In this document: in pieces, positions 24,342 through 34,766 of the stretch | Layout of the letters: each line of letters starts with the position of its first letter | How positions within the stretch are numbered: position 1 is the stretch's first letter | NCBI RefSeq assembly: GCF_004217285.1 | Contig: NZ_SHKS01000009.1 | Coordinates: forward strand, 186,001 to 250,000 | Length of the DNA stretch: 64,000 nt | Reading direction: 5' to 3' | Source: Streptomyces sp. BK239 | GTDB lineage: Bacteria > Actinomycetota > Actinomycetes > Streptomycetales > Streptomycetaceae | The notes under the pieces: generated by a model | The model's input: the letters and a program-made list of their open reading frames with translations, nothing else | What the model was told of the DNA's origin: nothing | Database searches by the model: none | Made by a program: the position numbers and the translations under genes

Positions 24342-25403
24342 CTAGCGCAGCCGGGGCTGGATCTGATCGATGAAGATGGTCTGCCGCTGCTCGGCCGTCA
24401 GATGGCATGCGGCGGCCCGGCCTTCGGCGAGCGGCGGCCGCTCGTCGGTGCAGGCGGTCCCGGGCACCTCGCTCTTGAAGGCGCAGCGCGGGTGGAACGG
24501 GCAACCGGAGGGCGGGGTGAGAAGCGACGGCGGGGAGCCGGGGATCGGGGTGAGCGCCTGGTGGATGTCGCTGTCGAGGCGCGGCATCGAGCTGAGCAGT
24601 CCCCAGGTGTAGGGGTGCTTCGGGGTGTGCAGCACCTCCTTGACGGAGCCGCGTTCCACAGCCCGGCCGGCGTACATCACCAGCAGGTCGTCGGCCATGT
24701 TGGAGATGACGCCGAGGTCGTGCGTGATGAAGATGATCGCGGTGCCGAACTCCTGCTGGAGGTCCTTGAGCAGGTCCAGGATCTGGGCCTGCACGGTCAC
24801 GTCCAGTGCGGTGGTCGGCTCGTCGGCGATCAGCAGGTCGGGGTCGCACATCAGCGCCATGGCGATCATCGCGCGCTGGCGCATACCGCCGGAGAACTGG
24901 TGCGGGTAGTCGTCGAAGCGCGCCTTGGGCTGCGGGATGCCGACCTTCTCCAGCATCTGGACGGCCCGGTCCTTCGCCTCCTTCTTGGAGGCGCCGGTGT
25001 GCTTGATGTACGGCTCGGACAGCTGCCGGCCCACCGTGTAGTACGGCGACAGGGCGGTCAGCGGGTCCTGGAAGATCATCGCCATCTTGTTGCCGCGGAG
25101 CTTCTCCAGCTCGCTCTCGCGGGCGGTGATCAGCTCCTTGCCGTCAAGAAGGATCTCGCCGTCGATCGTCGAGAACTGCGGGTTGTGCAAGCCGAGGATG
25201 GTCAGGTTGGTGACCGACTTGCCGGAGCCCGACTCGCCGACGATACCGAGCGTCTTCCCCCGCTCCAGGTCGAATGTGAGCCCGTCGACAGCCTTGACGA
25301 TGCCGTCTTCCGTCTTGAACTGGACGCGCAGATCGCGCACCGACAGGAAGGCGTCGGTGTCAGCCGAGGTGGGAGCTCCCGATTCCTTGGTCAGAGTGGT
25401 CAC
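24342..25403 (-). CDS. bldKD: Oligopeptide ABC transporter ATPase, BldKD-like
   Basis: This 353-aa OppD/DppD-class ATPase has Walker A GESGSGKSV, Q loop MIFQDPLTALSPYYTVG, signature FSGGMRQRAMIAMAL, Walker B LLIADEPTTALDVTVQAQI and H loop THDLGVI, plus the C-terminal cysteine motif CPFHPRCAFKSEVPGTAC. The Walker A serine-valine ending (GKSV) is slightly unusual but occurs in this class. It lies 9 bases after bldKC and 13 before bldKE, clearly one operon. Confidence 0.86.
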   Translation of the reverse strand: MTTLTKESGAPTSADTDAFLSVRDLRVQFKTEDGIVKAVDGLTFDLERGKTLGIVGESGSGKSVTNLTILGLHNPQFSTIDGEILLDGKELITARESELEKLRGNKMAMIFQDPLTALSPYYTVGRQLSEPYIKHTGASKKEAKDRAVQMLEKVGIPQPKARFDDYPHQFSGGMRQRAMIAMALMCDPDLLIADEPTTALDVTVQAQILDLLKDLQQEFGTAIIFITHDLGVISNMADDLLVMYAGRAVERGSVKEVLHTPKHPYTWGLLSSMPRLDSDIHQALTPIPGSPPSLLTPPSGCPFHPRCAFKSEVPGTACTDERPPLAEGRAAACHLTAEQRQTIFIDQIQPRLR

Positions 25404-25412
25404 AGAAGGCTC

Positions 25413-26393
25413 CTAGGACAGCCGTACGCGCGGGTCGATGAAGGCGTAGCAGGCATCGACGATGATGTTGAAGAGAAGGATCATGGCGGCCGAGAACAGC
25501 ATCACGCCGAGCAGCAGGGGCAGGTCGCTGAACCTCACCGACTCCACCGCCAACATGCCGAGCCCCGGCAGCCCGAAGGTGTACTCGGTGATGATCGCGC
25601 CGCCCAGCAGCGCGCCCAGGTCGATGCCGAAGATCGTCACGATCGGGATCAGGGAACCACGCCAGGCGTAGCGGAAGAAGACGTAGCGGCGGGACATGCC
25701 CTTGGCGCGGGCCGTCCGTACGTGTTCTTCCTGGAGCTGCTCGATCATCGACGAGCGTGCCATACGAGTGTACTGCGCGGCGAAAATGGTCGACAGCACT
25801 GCCCAGGGGATGATCAGCCCGGTGAACCAGGCGGCGGGATTCGCGCTGAAGTCCGTGTACTTGGGCTCGTCGAACACGTGCATCTGGTAGACGAGGAGCG
25901 CGAGCGCGAGCGGGCCGAGGAAGTAGATCTGCATGGAGCTGAGGACCATCGAGCCGGCGGTGAACACCTTGTCGACGACCGTGCCGCGCTTCCAGGCGGC
26001 CAGCATGCCCGTGCCGAGACCCACGGTGAGGAAGAGGATCGCACCGCCGATGGCGAGCGAGATGGTGGTCGGCAGACGGTCGAGAAGGGTCGACCAGACG
26101 GCTTCGTTCGTGTGGTACGAGTAGCCGAAGCAGGGGGCCGGGCAGGGGCCCTGGGCGTAGTCGTCGCGGCCCATGACGAGGCCCTGCAGGAAGATCCAGA
26201 ACTGTTCGGGGATCGACTTGTCGATGCCGAGCGTCGCGTGGATGTTGGCCAGCGCGTCCGGGGTGCAGGTCTTGCCGCACATCAGTAGCGCCGGGTCACG
26301 GGGCATGCCGAAGAAGAGCAGGAACGCGACCACGGTCAGCAGGACCAGAATCACGGCGGCGCCGAGGGACCGGCGGAGGATGAAGCGCAGCAT
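25413..26393 (-). CDS. bldKC: Oligopeptide ABC transporter permease, BldKC-like
   Basis: The 326-aa protein is a DppB/OppB-type permease with six membrane segments, the first being LGAAVILVLLTVVAFLLFFG. The EAA loop that contacts the ATPase is seen as EHVRTARAKGMSRRYVFFRYAWRGSLIPIV. A long periplasmic-side loop follows helix 1 (about residues 35-105), as in OppB. It lies downstream of the hairpin that separates it from the binding-protein gene, so it is probably expressed less than bldKB. Confidence 0.87.
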   Translation of the reverse strand: MLRFILRRSLGAAVILVLLTVVAFLLFFGMPRDPALLMCGKTCTPDALANIHATLGIDKSIPEQFWIFLQGLVMGRDDYAQGPCPAPCFGYSYHTNEAVWSTLLDRLPTTISLAIGGAILFLTVGLGTGMLAAWKRGTVVDKVFTAGSMVLSSMQIYFLGPLALALLVYQMHVFDEPKYTDFSANPAAWFTGLIIPWAVLSTIFAAQYTRMARSSMIEQLQEEHVRTARAKGMSRRYVFFRYAWRGSLIPIVTIFGIDLGALLGGAIITEYTFGLPGLGMLAVESVRFSDLPLLLGVMLFSAAMILLFNIIVDACYAFIDPRVRLS

Positions 26394-26434
26394 GAAGAGG
26401 CAGCTTTCGGGCGTGGGAAGGCAGGGCGGGCCAG

Positions 26435-26464
26435 GGGTGCCCCGTCACATGTGACGGGGCACCC
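26435..26464 (-). terminator. 30-base perfect palindrome between bldKB and bldKC
   Basis: GGGTGCCCCGTCACA is followed directly by its reverse complement, giving a long stem with a CATG turn, 25 bases after the bldKB stop. It is best read as an intra-operon stem-loop that stabilises the bldKB message or lets only part of transcription continue into bldKC. Confidence 0.8.
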
Positions 26465-26488
26465 TCGAGCACCTGAGTGGTGGGAGTG

Positions 26489-28297
26489 TTACTTCACGAA
26501 GAGCCGGCGCGGGTCGACGCCGCCGAGAACGTCGTCGTACACGAAACCGCCGATCTTGGACCCTGCGATCTGGGTCTGCTTGTAGTACGCCGTCGGGACG
26601 TTGGAGACGACGTCCTTGACGATGTACTCGTTGACCTTGTTCCACTCCTCGGCGGCCTTCACCGGGTCCGTGATCTTGTTGATCCGGTCGATGTCGGCGT
26701 TGACCTTGGGGTCGTTGATGTGCGAGTAGTTGGAGGCGCCGTCCTGGATGCCGCGGCCGTCGTACAGCGGCGGGATCACGGTCGAGGCGCTCGGCCAGTC
26801 GGCACCCCACGCGGTGTGGAAGATGTCGAAGTTGTTCTTGACCTTGCTGACCTGGTCGTAGTACGTCTCGGCCGGGATCTCCTGGCGCTGGACGTTGAAG
26901 CCGGCCTTCTGCAGGCCCGCCGCCATGGCGGTCGAGTACTGCTGGCCCTCAGGGCTGTTGATGTAACCGAAGGTGAGCTTGAGGCCCTCCTTGCCGGCTT
27001 CCTTGAGGAGCGCCTTGGCCTTCTCCGGGTCACCGGCCGGCTTCTTCTTCTTGCCGAACGGGTCGAAGCTGGGGTTGTAGCCGGAGACGGTCGGGCTGAT
27101 CAGGCCGCCGGCGACCTCCATGGCGTCGTTGCCACCGTAGGCCCGCACGAACGGCGTGATCGGGAGCGCGTAGGCGATGGCCTCGCGGACCTTCTTGTCC
27201 TGCATCTCGGGCTGCGAGAGGTTGATGTTCATCTGGCCGACGTACGGCTGATAGCCGGAGGCGGTGCGGCCCTTGAGCGCGGGGTCGCGCAGGACCTTCG
27301 ACAGGTTGCCGGCGTCGACCTGGTTGTTGAAGCTGACCGAGGTCGCGTTGACACCGGCGTCGTCGAGAAGCGCCTTGGTGGAGTCCTCGTACTGCTTGTT
27401 GAAGACGAAGTTGAACTGGTTGACGTACTGGTGACGGATCGGGTCGGTGGCCGCCGTCCAGTTCGTGTTCTTGACCAGCGTCATCGACTTGCCGGACTTG
27501 AAGTCCTGGATCTTGTACGGACCGGCCGTCATCGGGGCCTTGTCGTACTTCTCCTTCGTGTCCTTCTTCTCCGACACGATGGAGTAGCCGGCCATGGCCA
27601 GCGCGTACGGCAGGTCCGGCTTGGGCTCCTTGAACTTGAAGACGACCGTCTTCGCGTCCGGCGTCTGCAGGATGGTGTCCGGCAGGTGCTTGCCCTTGTA
27701 CGGGCCGTCCGGAAGGAGCTTGCGGTACGCCGTGCCCGGAGTGTTGGCGAGCCACTGCTGGATGTAGGTCGGGCCGTTGCTGACGAACGCCGCGAACTGA
27801 CGCTCGAAGGTGTGGCGGACGTCAGCCGACGTGATGGCGGTGCCGTCGGCCCACTTGACGCCGTCCTTCAGCGTGAACTTCCAGGTCTTGCCGCCGTCGG
27901 TGGTCGTACCGCTGTCGGTGGCGAGGTCGCCCACGACCTCGTGCTTGGAGCCGTCGTCGCTCGTGGCCTTGTAGCCGGTCAGACCGCGGTGAAGCAGCGA
28001 GGAGAGAGATCCCTCGTCGGACACGTAGATCTGGGCGGGGTCGAGGTGCGCGTAGCTGTCCCGCTGAAGGACCGTCACCGTACCGCCGGGCTTGGCACCG
28101 GGAACCTCGGCGGCCGGGCCGGTCGAGGCCTTGGCGTCGCCGAATTCGATGCTCGCCTGCTGCCGCTGGGCGTCCTTCTTGCCCTGCTTGTCGCCGGCCT
28201 CGTTCTTGCTGCCGCCCTCGCTGCAGCCGGTGAGCACGAGAGCTCCGGCCGCGAACAAGGAGATGGCGGCGTACGCGTGGCGTCCACCCTTACCCAT
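26489..28297 (-). CDS. bldKB: Oligopeptide-binding lipoprotein, BldKB-like
   Basis: This 602-aa SBP_bac_5 protein has a lipoprotein signal peptide with lipobox LVLTGCSE; the cysteine would be lipidated and the protein held outside the membrane. A Lys/Asp/Gln-rich linker precedes the binding domain (GGTVTVLQRDSYAHLDPAQIYVSDEGSL and KDGVKWADGTAITSADVRHTF are typical). It presents peptides to the BldKA/BldKC pore. In S. coelicolor bldK is needed for import of an extracellular developmental signal. ATG 28297 is used; GTG 28312 would add five residues and neither has a strong ribosome binding site. It is flanked by hairpins on both sides. Confidence 0.85.
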   Translation of the reverse strand: MGKGGRHAYAAISLFAAGALVLTGCSEGGSKNEAGDKQGKKDAQRQQASIEFGDAKASTGPAAEVPGAKPGGTVTVLQRDSYAHLDPAQIYVSDEGSLSSLLHRGLTGYKATSDDGSKHEVVGDLATDSGTTTDGGKTWKFTLKDGVKWADGTAITSADVRHTFERQFAAFVSNGPTYIQQWLANTPGTAYRKLLPDGPYKGKHLPDTILQTPDAKTVVFKFKEPKPDLPYALAMAGYSIVSEKKDTKEKYDKAPMTAGPYKIQDFKSGKSMTLVKNTNWTAATDPIRHQYVNQFNFVFNKQYEDSTKALLDDAGVNATSVSFNNQVDAGNLSKVLRDPALKGRTASGYQPYVGQMNINLSQPEMQDKKVREAIAYALPITPFVRAYGGNDAMEVAGGLISPTVSGYNPSFDPFGKKKKPAGDPEKAKALLKEAGKEGLKLTFGYINSPEGQQYSTAMAAGLQKAGFNVQRQEIPAETYYDQVSKVKNNFDIFHTAWGADWPSASTVIPPLYDGRGIQDGASNYSHINDPKVNADIDRINKITDPVKAAEEWNKVNEYIVKDVVSNVPTAYYKQTQIAGSKIGGFVYDDVLGGVDPRRLFVK

Positions 28298-28348
28298 CAC
28301 TCGGTTTCCCACCCATCTGTGTCACATGTGCGATGAAAGAAGTGCCAT

Positions 28349-28372
28349 CCGGTCGGCCCTGATGCCGACCGG
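28349..28372 (-). terminator. Hairpin between bldKA and bldKB
   Basis: CCGGTCGGC and GCCGACCGG form a perfect 9-bp stem with a 6-base loop, 33 bases after the bldKA stop. It probably acts as a processing or attenuation stem within the operon. Confidence 0.6.
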
Positions 28373-28405
28373 CTGGTGAGGGCGAGGATGCCCACAATCG
28401 TTCGG

Positions 28406-29443
28406 TCAGCGTGCCGTCTTGGGGTCGAAGGCGTCACGGACCGAATCCCCGAGCAGGTTGAACGCCACGATGAAGATGATCATGGAGATACCCGGGAAGA
28501 ACATGTATGTGATGTCGTTCTGCATCACGAGCTCGGTCGACGCCTTGGAGAACATCTGTCCCCAGTCGGGCGTCGGTTCCACGATGCCCACGCCGAGGAA
28601 CGACAGGCCGGCTTCGGCCGTCACGAAGGCGGGGAGCATGTATGTGGACTGCACCAGAATCGGCGTGACCACGTTGGGGAGGATCTCCTTGCGGATGATC
28701 CGCCAGGGGGGCGCGCCGCTCACCTTGGCCGCCTCGATGAACTCACGACCCGCCAGGGACAGAGTCGAGCCGCGCAGAATGCGCGCGAGACTCATCCACC
28801 CCAGGAACCACTGGACCGCGATGAGCGCGACCACGCGGACGTAGACAGGCGTCTCGTCCCTGGGGTCGACGAAGAGCGAGACCACGACGGGCATGCTCGC
28901 GATGAAGAACAACTGCGACGGGAAGGCCAGCAGGAAGTCGATCGTGCGACTGACGAGCTGGTCCGTCTTACCGCCGAGGTAGCCGGCCGCGACACCGAGG
29001 ACGATACCGGTGAGCACGGTGGCGATCGTCACCGCCAGGGAGATGCCCAGCGAGTTGCGGATGCCGTAGAGCAGCTTGGTGAAGACGTCGTAGCCGTTGC
29101 CCGGCTCCAGTCCGAACCAGAACTCGCCACTGATGCCGCCGTTGGGCTGCAGCGGAACGCCCGCACTGTCGAAGAGTTCGGGCCGCTCGTCGGCGAAGAC
29201 CGTGTACGGGTCCTTGCCGTACAGCTTGGAGATGACCGGCGCGAGGAGCCCGACCAGAAAGAAGAAGGCCACGATGCAGGCCGAGAGCACGCCCGCACGA
29301 TCCCGCTTGAAGCGGATCCACATCAGCTGGCCGGGGGAACGCCCCACAAGCTCCTGCGGCTTGTCGGACTCGACGGTCGACACCAGCTCGGGGTCCAAGG
29401 CGACCGTGGAACCGGAGCCCTCGGCCTTGGTTGGACTGGTCAT
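28406..29443 (-). CDS. bldKA: Oligopeptide ABC transporter permease, BldKA-like
   Basis: This 345-aa DppC/OppC-type permease has an N-terminal soluble stretch of about 50 residues, a first helix (AGVLSACIVAFFFLVGLLAPV), and the usual five further helices. The EAA loop reads EFIEAAKVSGAPPWRIIRKEILPNVVTPI. It is the first gene of the operon. ATG 29443, beginning MTSPTKAEGSG and following a GGGGGAAG stretch, is preferred over an in-frame start at 29533 that adds 30 residues without homology. Confidence 0.86.
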   Translation of the reverse strand: MTSPTKAEGSGSTVALDPELVSTVESDKPQELVGRSPGQLMWIRFKRDRAGVLSACIVAFFFLVGLLAPVISKLYGKDPYTVFADERPELFDSAGVPLQPNGGISGEFWFGLEPGNGYDVFTKLLYGIRNSLGISLAVTIATVLTGIVLGVAAGYLGGKTDQLVSRTIDFLLAFPSQLFFIASMPVVVSLFVDPRDETPVYVRVVALIAVQWFLGWMSLARILRGSTLSLAGREFIEAAKVSGAPPWRIIRKEILPNVVTPILVQSTYMLPAFVTAEAGLSFLGVGIVEPTPDWGQMFSKASTELVMQNDITYMFFPGISMIIFIVAFNLLGDSVRDAFDPKTAR

Positions 29444-29806
29444 GAGGTACTTCCCCCGGGGGGTTGAGAGTTGAGCGCAGCACAGATACCGGCAGGTTCT
29501 GTGGTTTGGGGGAACTTTCGCCAAAGTGTTCAACGCGCGTCAAGGGCGGAAGACATAGGGATCTCCCTACCGCCGATATTTTGAGGAAAAATTGCGCAGA
29601 CCGACACCTGAGCGCGCTTGACAGCCAGGATGAACAACCGTCAAAACGGACATTAACTGACAGGTTTCGGTTTACATGTCCGAAACGCGATCGCTGATTC
29701 ACCGGTATCCGGACTGCGCCGACCGGGTGACGGTCCGTCACCCGGACACGCCGTGGCCCACCCCTTGGGACGACCCGTCGGCCGGCTGCCCGGCGGCATG
29801 CCTGAG
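29444..29806. promoter_or_regulatory. AT-richer leader and operator region of the bldK operon
   Basis: This gap upstream of bldKA has unusually low GC for the window around 29510-29690. It carries three dyads: TAGGGA-TC-TCCCTA (29556-29569), GTTTCGG...CCGAAAC with 9 bases between (29664-29686), and CCGGGTGACGG-T-CCGTCACCCGG (29723-29745). A TTGACG (29644-29639, minus strand) could be a -35 box but lacks a good -10. The region is probably where developmental regulators act; which one cannot be told from sequence. Confidence 0.5.
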
Positions 29807-29836
29807 GCCCGGCCCGCCGGACAGGGCGGGCCGGGC
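29807..29836 (-). terminator. Terminator of typA
   Basis: A perfect 12-bp stem (GCCCGGCCCGCC with its complement) and a 6-base loop lie 45 bases after the typA stop on the minus strand. Confidence 0.75.
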
Positions 29837-29880
29837 GACGAGGGATGCGCAGAGGGCGCCCGCCGGGGCGCCGTCAGGCG

Positions 29881-31797
<1,917 letters not shown>

Positions 31798-31935
31798 AAA
31801 GCGGCGTTCTCCCGGAGTGTGAGGAAGGCCTGCACGTACGTCTGTGTTACGCGGGCCCTGCCGGGCTTGACATGCCACGGCCTCACCCCATGGTACGTGG
31901 CCCGGCGGGGGGCGTTCTCCGCAGGGCCACGGGGG

Positions 31936-34065
31936 TCACTTCGCCGACGGGTTCGCCGGACCCGCGGCGCCCTTCTTCAGGAAGCCCATGTCCTCGTAGA
32001 CGGGGGTCTGGAAACCGAACGCCCCGGCGTTGGCGAGGTTCTTGCGCACCGCCGTGAGCTGGGGGCGCTGGTAGAGGGGAATCGATCCGGCGGCCGCCCA
32101 GATCCGGGAGTCGGCCTTGCGGATCAGGGACCGCCGCTCCTCCTCGTCGAGGGTGGAGACCGCCTGGTCGAACAGCTGGTCCACCTGGTCGGTGCCGACC
32201 CGGGTGTAGTTCTGCTCGACGGTGAGCGACCCGTCGGCGGCCGGGACCGGCTTGGCGTAGATCGGCCGGGCGTCGGTGGCCGGGAACGCCGAGGCCGGCC
32301 AGGAGTACAGGGCGAGGTCGTACTGGCCGGAGGCGATGTGGTCCTTGAAGTAGCTGTCGTCGGCGACCTTGGTGACCTCGGTCCTGATGCCGACCTTCTC
32401 CAGCATGGACACGATCCGCCCGGCGACGGTGTGCAGGGGTGCCGAGCCCGGCCCGGACGGCAGCACGAACCGCAGGGTGAGCGCCTTGCCGTCCTTGGCC
32501 AGGCCGCCGTGCGCCGCACCGGCCGGGGCGGCCGTGCCCCGGGGGGCGTACGCGCCGGGCGCGCCGTGCTTGTTGACGTACTGCTTGCCGTCCTGGGCGA
32601 GCTGCCGTCCGCCCTCCTCGCCGGCCGCGGTGCCGCGCAGGTGCCCCTGCCCCTGTTCCCGGCCCGCCTTGTCGTCCTCGCCGACGATGTACGTGCCGTC
32701 GTCGCCGCCCGCGGACTCCTTCTGCGAGGAGCGCGCGCCGGCCTTGCCGCCCTCGGAGCCGGCCGCCTTCTCGGCCTTCTTCTCCTCCTTCACCGGGCCG
32801 CCCGGCACCCAGCCGGCGTCCGCGAGCAGGGCCCGCGCCTCCTTGGCGTCCTGCCCGCCGAGGGCGCCGCTGCCGTCGGCGTACGCCTCCTGCCCGGACA
32901 GCGCGAGGTGGCTGCCGACGGGCACGGCGGGCAGGCCCAGCGGGTCGAGGACCGCCTTCGCCAGATCCGCCCGGTCCAGCGCCCGGGCCACCGCTCGGCG
33001 CACCCGTTCGTCGGCGAGCGGGCCGTCGGCGCCGTTCAGGGCGAGCTGGGTGTAGGCGGGCTCCAGCGACTTGCGCACCTCGTACTCGCCCAGCGTCGCG
33101 TCCGCCGCGTCGCCCCGTGCCGGGGGGTTCGGCGCCTTCGCCGCGGTGCGTCCCGAGCCGGTGGTGGTCAGCGGTCCCGCCGCGCCCCGGGCGGCCTCGT
33201 CGACGCGGCGGGCGGCGGCCGGGTCGATCTCGGCGAGGTCGACGGAGCCGGCGGCGAGGGCGTCGGCGCGCCGCTCGCGCGGCACGGCCGTCAGCGCGAT
33301 CTCGGAGAGCTTCGCGGGCTCGCCCCACCAGCGCGGGTTGCGGGTCAGCAGGATGCGGCCGCCGGGGCGGTCCACCTGCTCGATGCCGAAGGGCCCGGCG
33401 GTCACCTTGAGCTTGCCGCGCGCCCCGTCGTTGAAGGAGTCGGGGGTGCCCATGACGTCCTTCGGGTAGAGCGGGGTGAACAGCGAGCGCCAGTCGGCGT
33501 AGGCGCGGCTGAAGGTGACCCTGACCTCCAGGTCGTTCTTGCCGCGTTCGACCTTCTCGATCCGGTCGTAGCCGGCGTTGCGGGCGGTCCAGTAGGCGCT
33601 GTCCTTCCCGGACAGGGCGCGCCACTGGGCGGCGAAGTCGGCGGCGCCGATCTCCCGGCCGTCGCTCCACACGGCCTGCTGGGCGAGCCGGTAGAGGACG
33701 ACCTGTCTGGGCTCGGTGTCGACGACCTCGGCGGACTCCAGGTAGTCGGTGTTCAGCCGCGGCCGTCCGTCGGCGTCGAGCCGGAACATCGACGGCAGGA
33801 CGGCCTGGGCGACCCGGGAGGTGGTGGCGTCGGCGTCCGCCTGGAAGGCGTTGAAGGTCTCCGGCACGGTGTCGACCGCCCAGCGCAGTGTGCCGCCGTC
33901 GGCGACCTTGGAGCGGGCGGCCGCGGCGATGTCCTGCGCGGCGAGCGGCTTTCCGGCCGGGTCCTCGGAGCCGCAGGCGGTCAGCGTGGTGACCGCGAGG
34001 ACGCCCGCGGTGAGGAAGGCGACCGAGCGCATGACCGCGCGGGGGCCGACGCCGTCATAGGACAT
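31936..34065 (-). CDS. LpqW-like SBP_bac_5 lipoprotein
   Basis: The 709-aa protein has a lipobox (TTLTACGS) and an extracellular solute-binding family 5 fold (GGTLRWAVDTVPETFNAF, AQQAVWSDGREIGAADFAAQW). No permease or ATPase gene is adjacent. It sits upstream of typA, exactly as LpqW does in mycobacteria, where LpqW modulates phosphatidylinositol mannoside/lipoarabinomannan synthesis rather than importing peptides. That analogy is an inference. An insertion of about 100 residues rich in Lys, Glu and Gly (about 440-545) interrupts the fold. ATG 34065 follows GGAGGT at a good distance. Confidence 0.8.
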   Translation of the reverse strand: MSYDGVGPRAVMRSVAFLTAGVLAVTTLTACGSEDPAGKPLAAQDIAAAARSKVADGGTLRWAVDTVPETFNAFQADADATTSRVAQAVLPSMFRLDADGRPRLNTDYLESAEVVDTEPRQVVLYRLAQQAVWSDGREIGAADFAAQWRALSGKDSAYWTARNAGYDRIEKVERGKNDLEVRVTFSRAYADWRSLFTPLYPKDVMGTPDSFNDGARGKLKVTAGPFGIEQVDRPGGRILLTRNPRWWGEPAKLSEIALTAVPRERRADALAAGSVDLAEIDPAAARRVDEAARGAAGPLTTTGSGRTAAKAPNPPARGDAADATLGEYEVRKSLEPAYTQLALNGADGPLADERVRRAVARALDRADLAKAVLDPLGLPAVPVGSHLALSGQEAYADGSGALGGQDAKEARALLADAGWVPGGPVKEEKKAEKAAGSEGGKAGARSSQKESAGGDDGTYIVGEDDKAGREQGQGHLRGTAAGEEGGRQLAQDGKQYVNKHGAPGAYAPRGTAAPAGAAHGGLAKDGKALTLRFVLPSGPGSAPLHTVAGRIVSMLEKVGIRTEVTKVADDSYFKDHIASGQYDLALYSWPASAFPATDARPIYAKPVPAADGSLTVEQNYTRVGTDQVDQLFDQAVSTLDEEERRSLIRKADSRIWAAAGSIPLYQRPQLTAVRKNLANAGAFGFQTPVYEDMGFLKKGAAGPANPSAK

Positions 34066-34394
34066 ATCCGGTACCTCCGGGAGCCGCTGCCGCCCGTGAC
34101 ACGCGTGCGTTATGTTCACATTCGGCGGTATTTTGGAGTTGATCAGATCTACGGCCCACTGAAGAGGAAAGGCTTCCTCAGCCGGGGACGACACGGCGGC
34201 GCGGGGGCGCAAGCCCACCCGTGCGGAGCAAGGCGCGCTCCCGGCGCACACAGAGCGCGTACGGGCGTGCGGCGAGGCGCACAATCCGCCAATCGCCGCA
34301 CACGCCTTCACATCACCCGTGTGACGCGCAACACTCGCTGGCGCATGAGCGTCGCCGTCCAGGGCCCGCGGGCCCGCGGAAGTGAGGTCACGTC
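34066..34394. other. Divergent intergenic region, lpqW-like / hypothetical-sdh
   Basis: This 329-base gap is AT-richer near 34108-34170 (TTATGTTCACATTCGGCGG...TATTTTGGAG), where the promoter of the lipoprotein gene is expected. A 6-bp stem GAGGAA/TTCCTC lies at 34164-34179. The part nearer 34395 shows no gene and no site I can name. Confidence 0.4.
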
Positions 34395-34682
34395 ATGTCC
34401 GTGCACGACGATCTGACATCGGTACAGCGCTGCCTCGACGACCTGTCCCGCTCGGTGGGCCGTCTGGAGCAGCAGCTCGGCAGCGGCGGGCTGGAGATGC
34501 GCCGCGTCCGCGCCGACGCCGACCATCTGCGGGAGAGCGTCGCCCTGCTGCGCGCGGCGGCCGCGTCGCCCGCCGCGGCGGACAGGCCCCCGCTGGTCAC
34601 CATCTCCGACACCCCCTACGACGACAGCCTGTGGGTGGACACCGACGACGAGGGCTTCGGCGCGCGCCGGCACGCGCCCTGA
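34395..34682 (+). CDS. Small coiled-coil hypothetical protein
   Basis: The 95-aa product begins MSVHDDLTSVQRCLDDLSRSVG, continues with a heptad-like helical stretch (RLEQQLGSGGLEMRRVRADADHLRESVALLRAA, about residues 22-56) and ends with an acidic tail (YDDSLWVDTDDEGFGARRH). It has no signal peptide, membrane segment or known domain. It starts at ATG 34395 after GGAAGTGAGG and lies 84 bases before the succinate dehydrogenase genes. Conserved among Streptomyces as far as I recall; function unknown. Confidence 0.7.
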   Translation: MSVHDDLTSVQRCLDDLSRSVGRLEQQLGSGGLEMRRVRADADHLRESVALLRAAAASPAAADRPPLVTISDTPYDDSLWVDTDDEGFGARRHAP

Positions 34683-34766
34683 TCCGACCCGGCGGGGCCG
34701 TTCCGGGCCCGACGCCGGCTGCCGCGCTCCGGAGACGAACCGATCCCCGAAAGGTGCGTCCTTACG

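Noticed and set aside
23213..29443. Annotation as a dipeptide (Dpp) or nickel importer.
   Set aside because: Family motifs alone cannot decide, but gene order permease-lipoprotein-permease-ATPase-ATPase and the typA/sdh surroundings match bldK.
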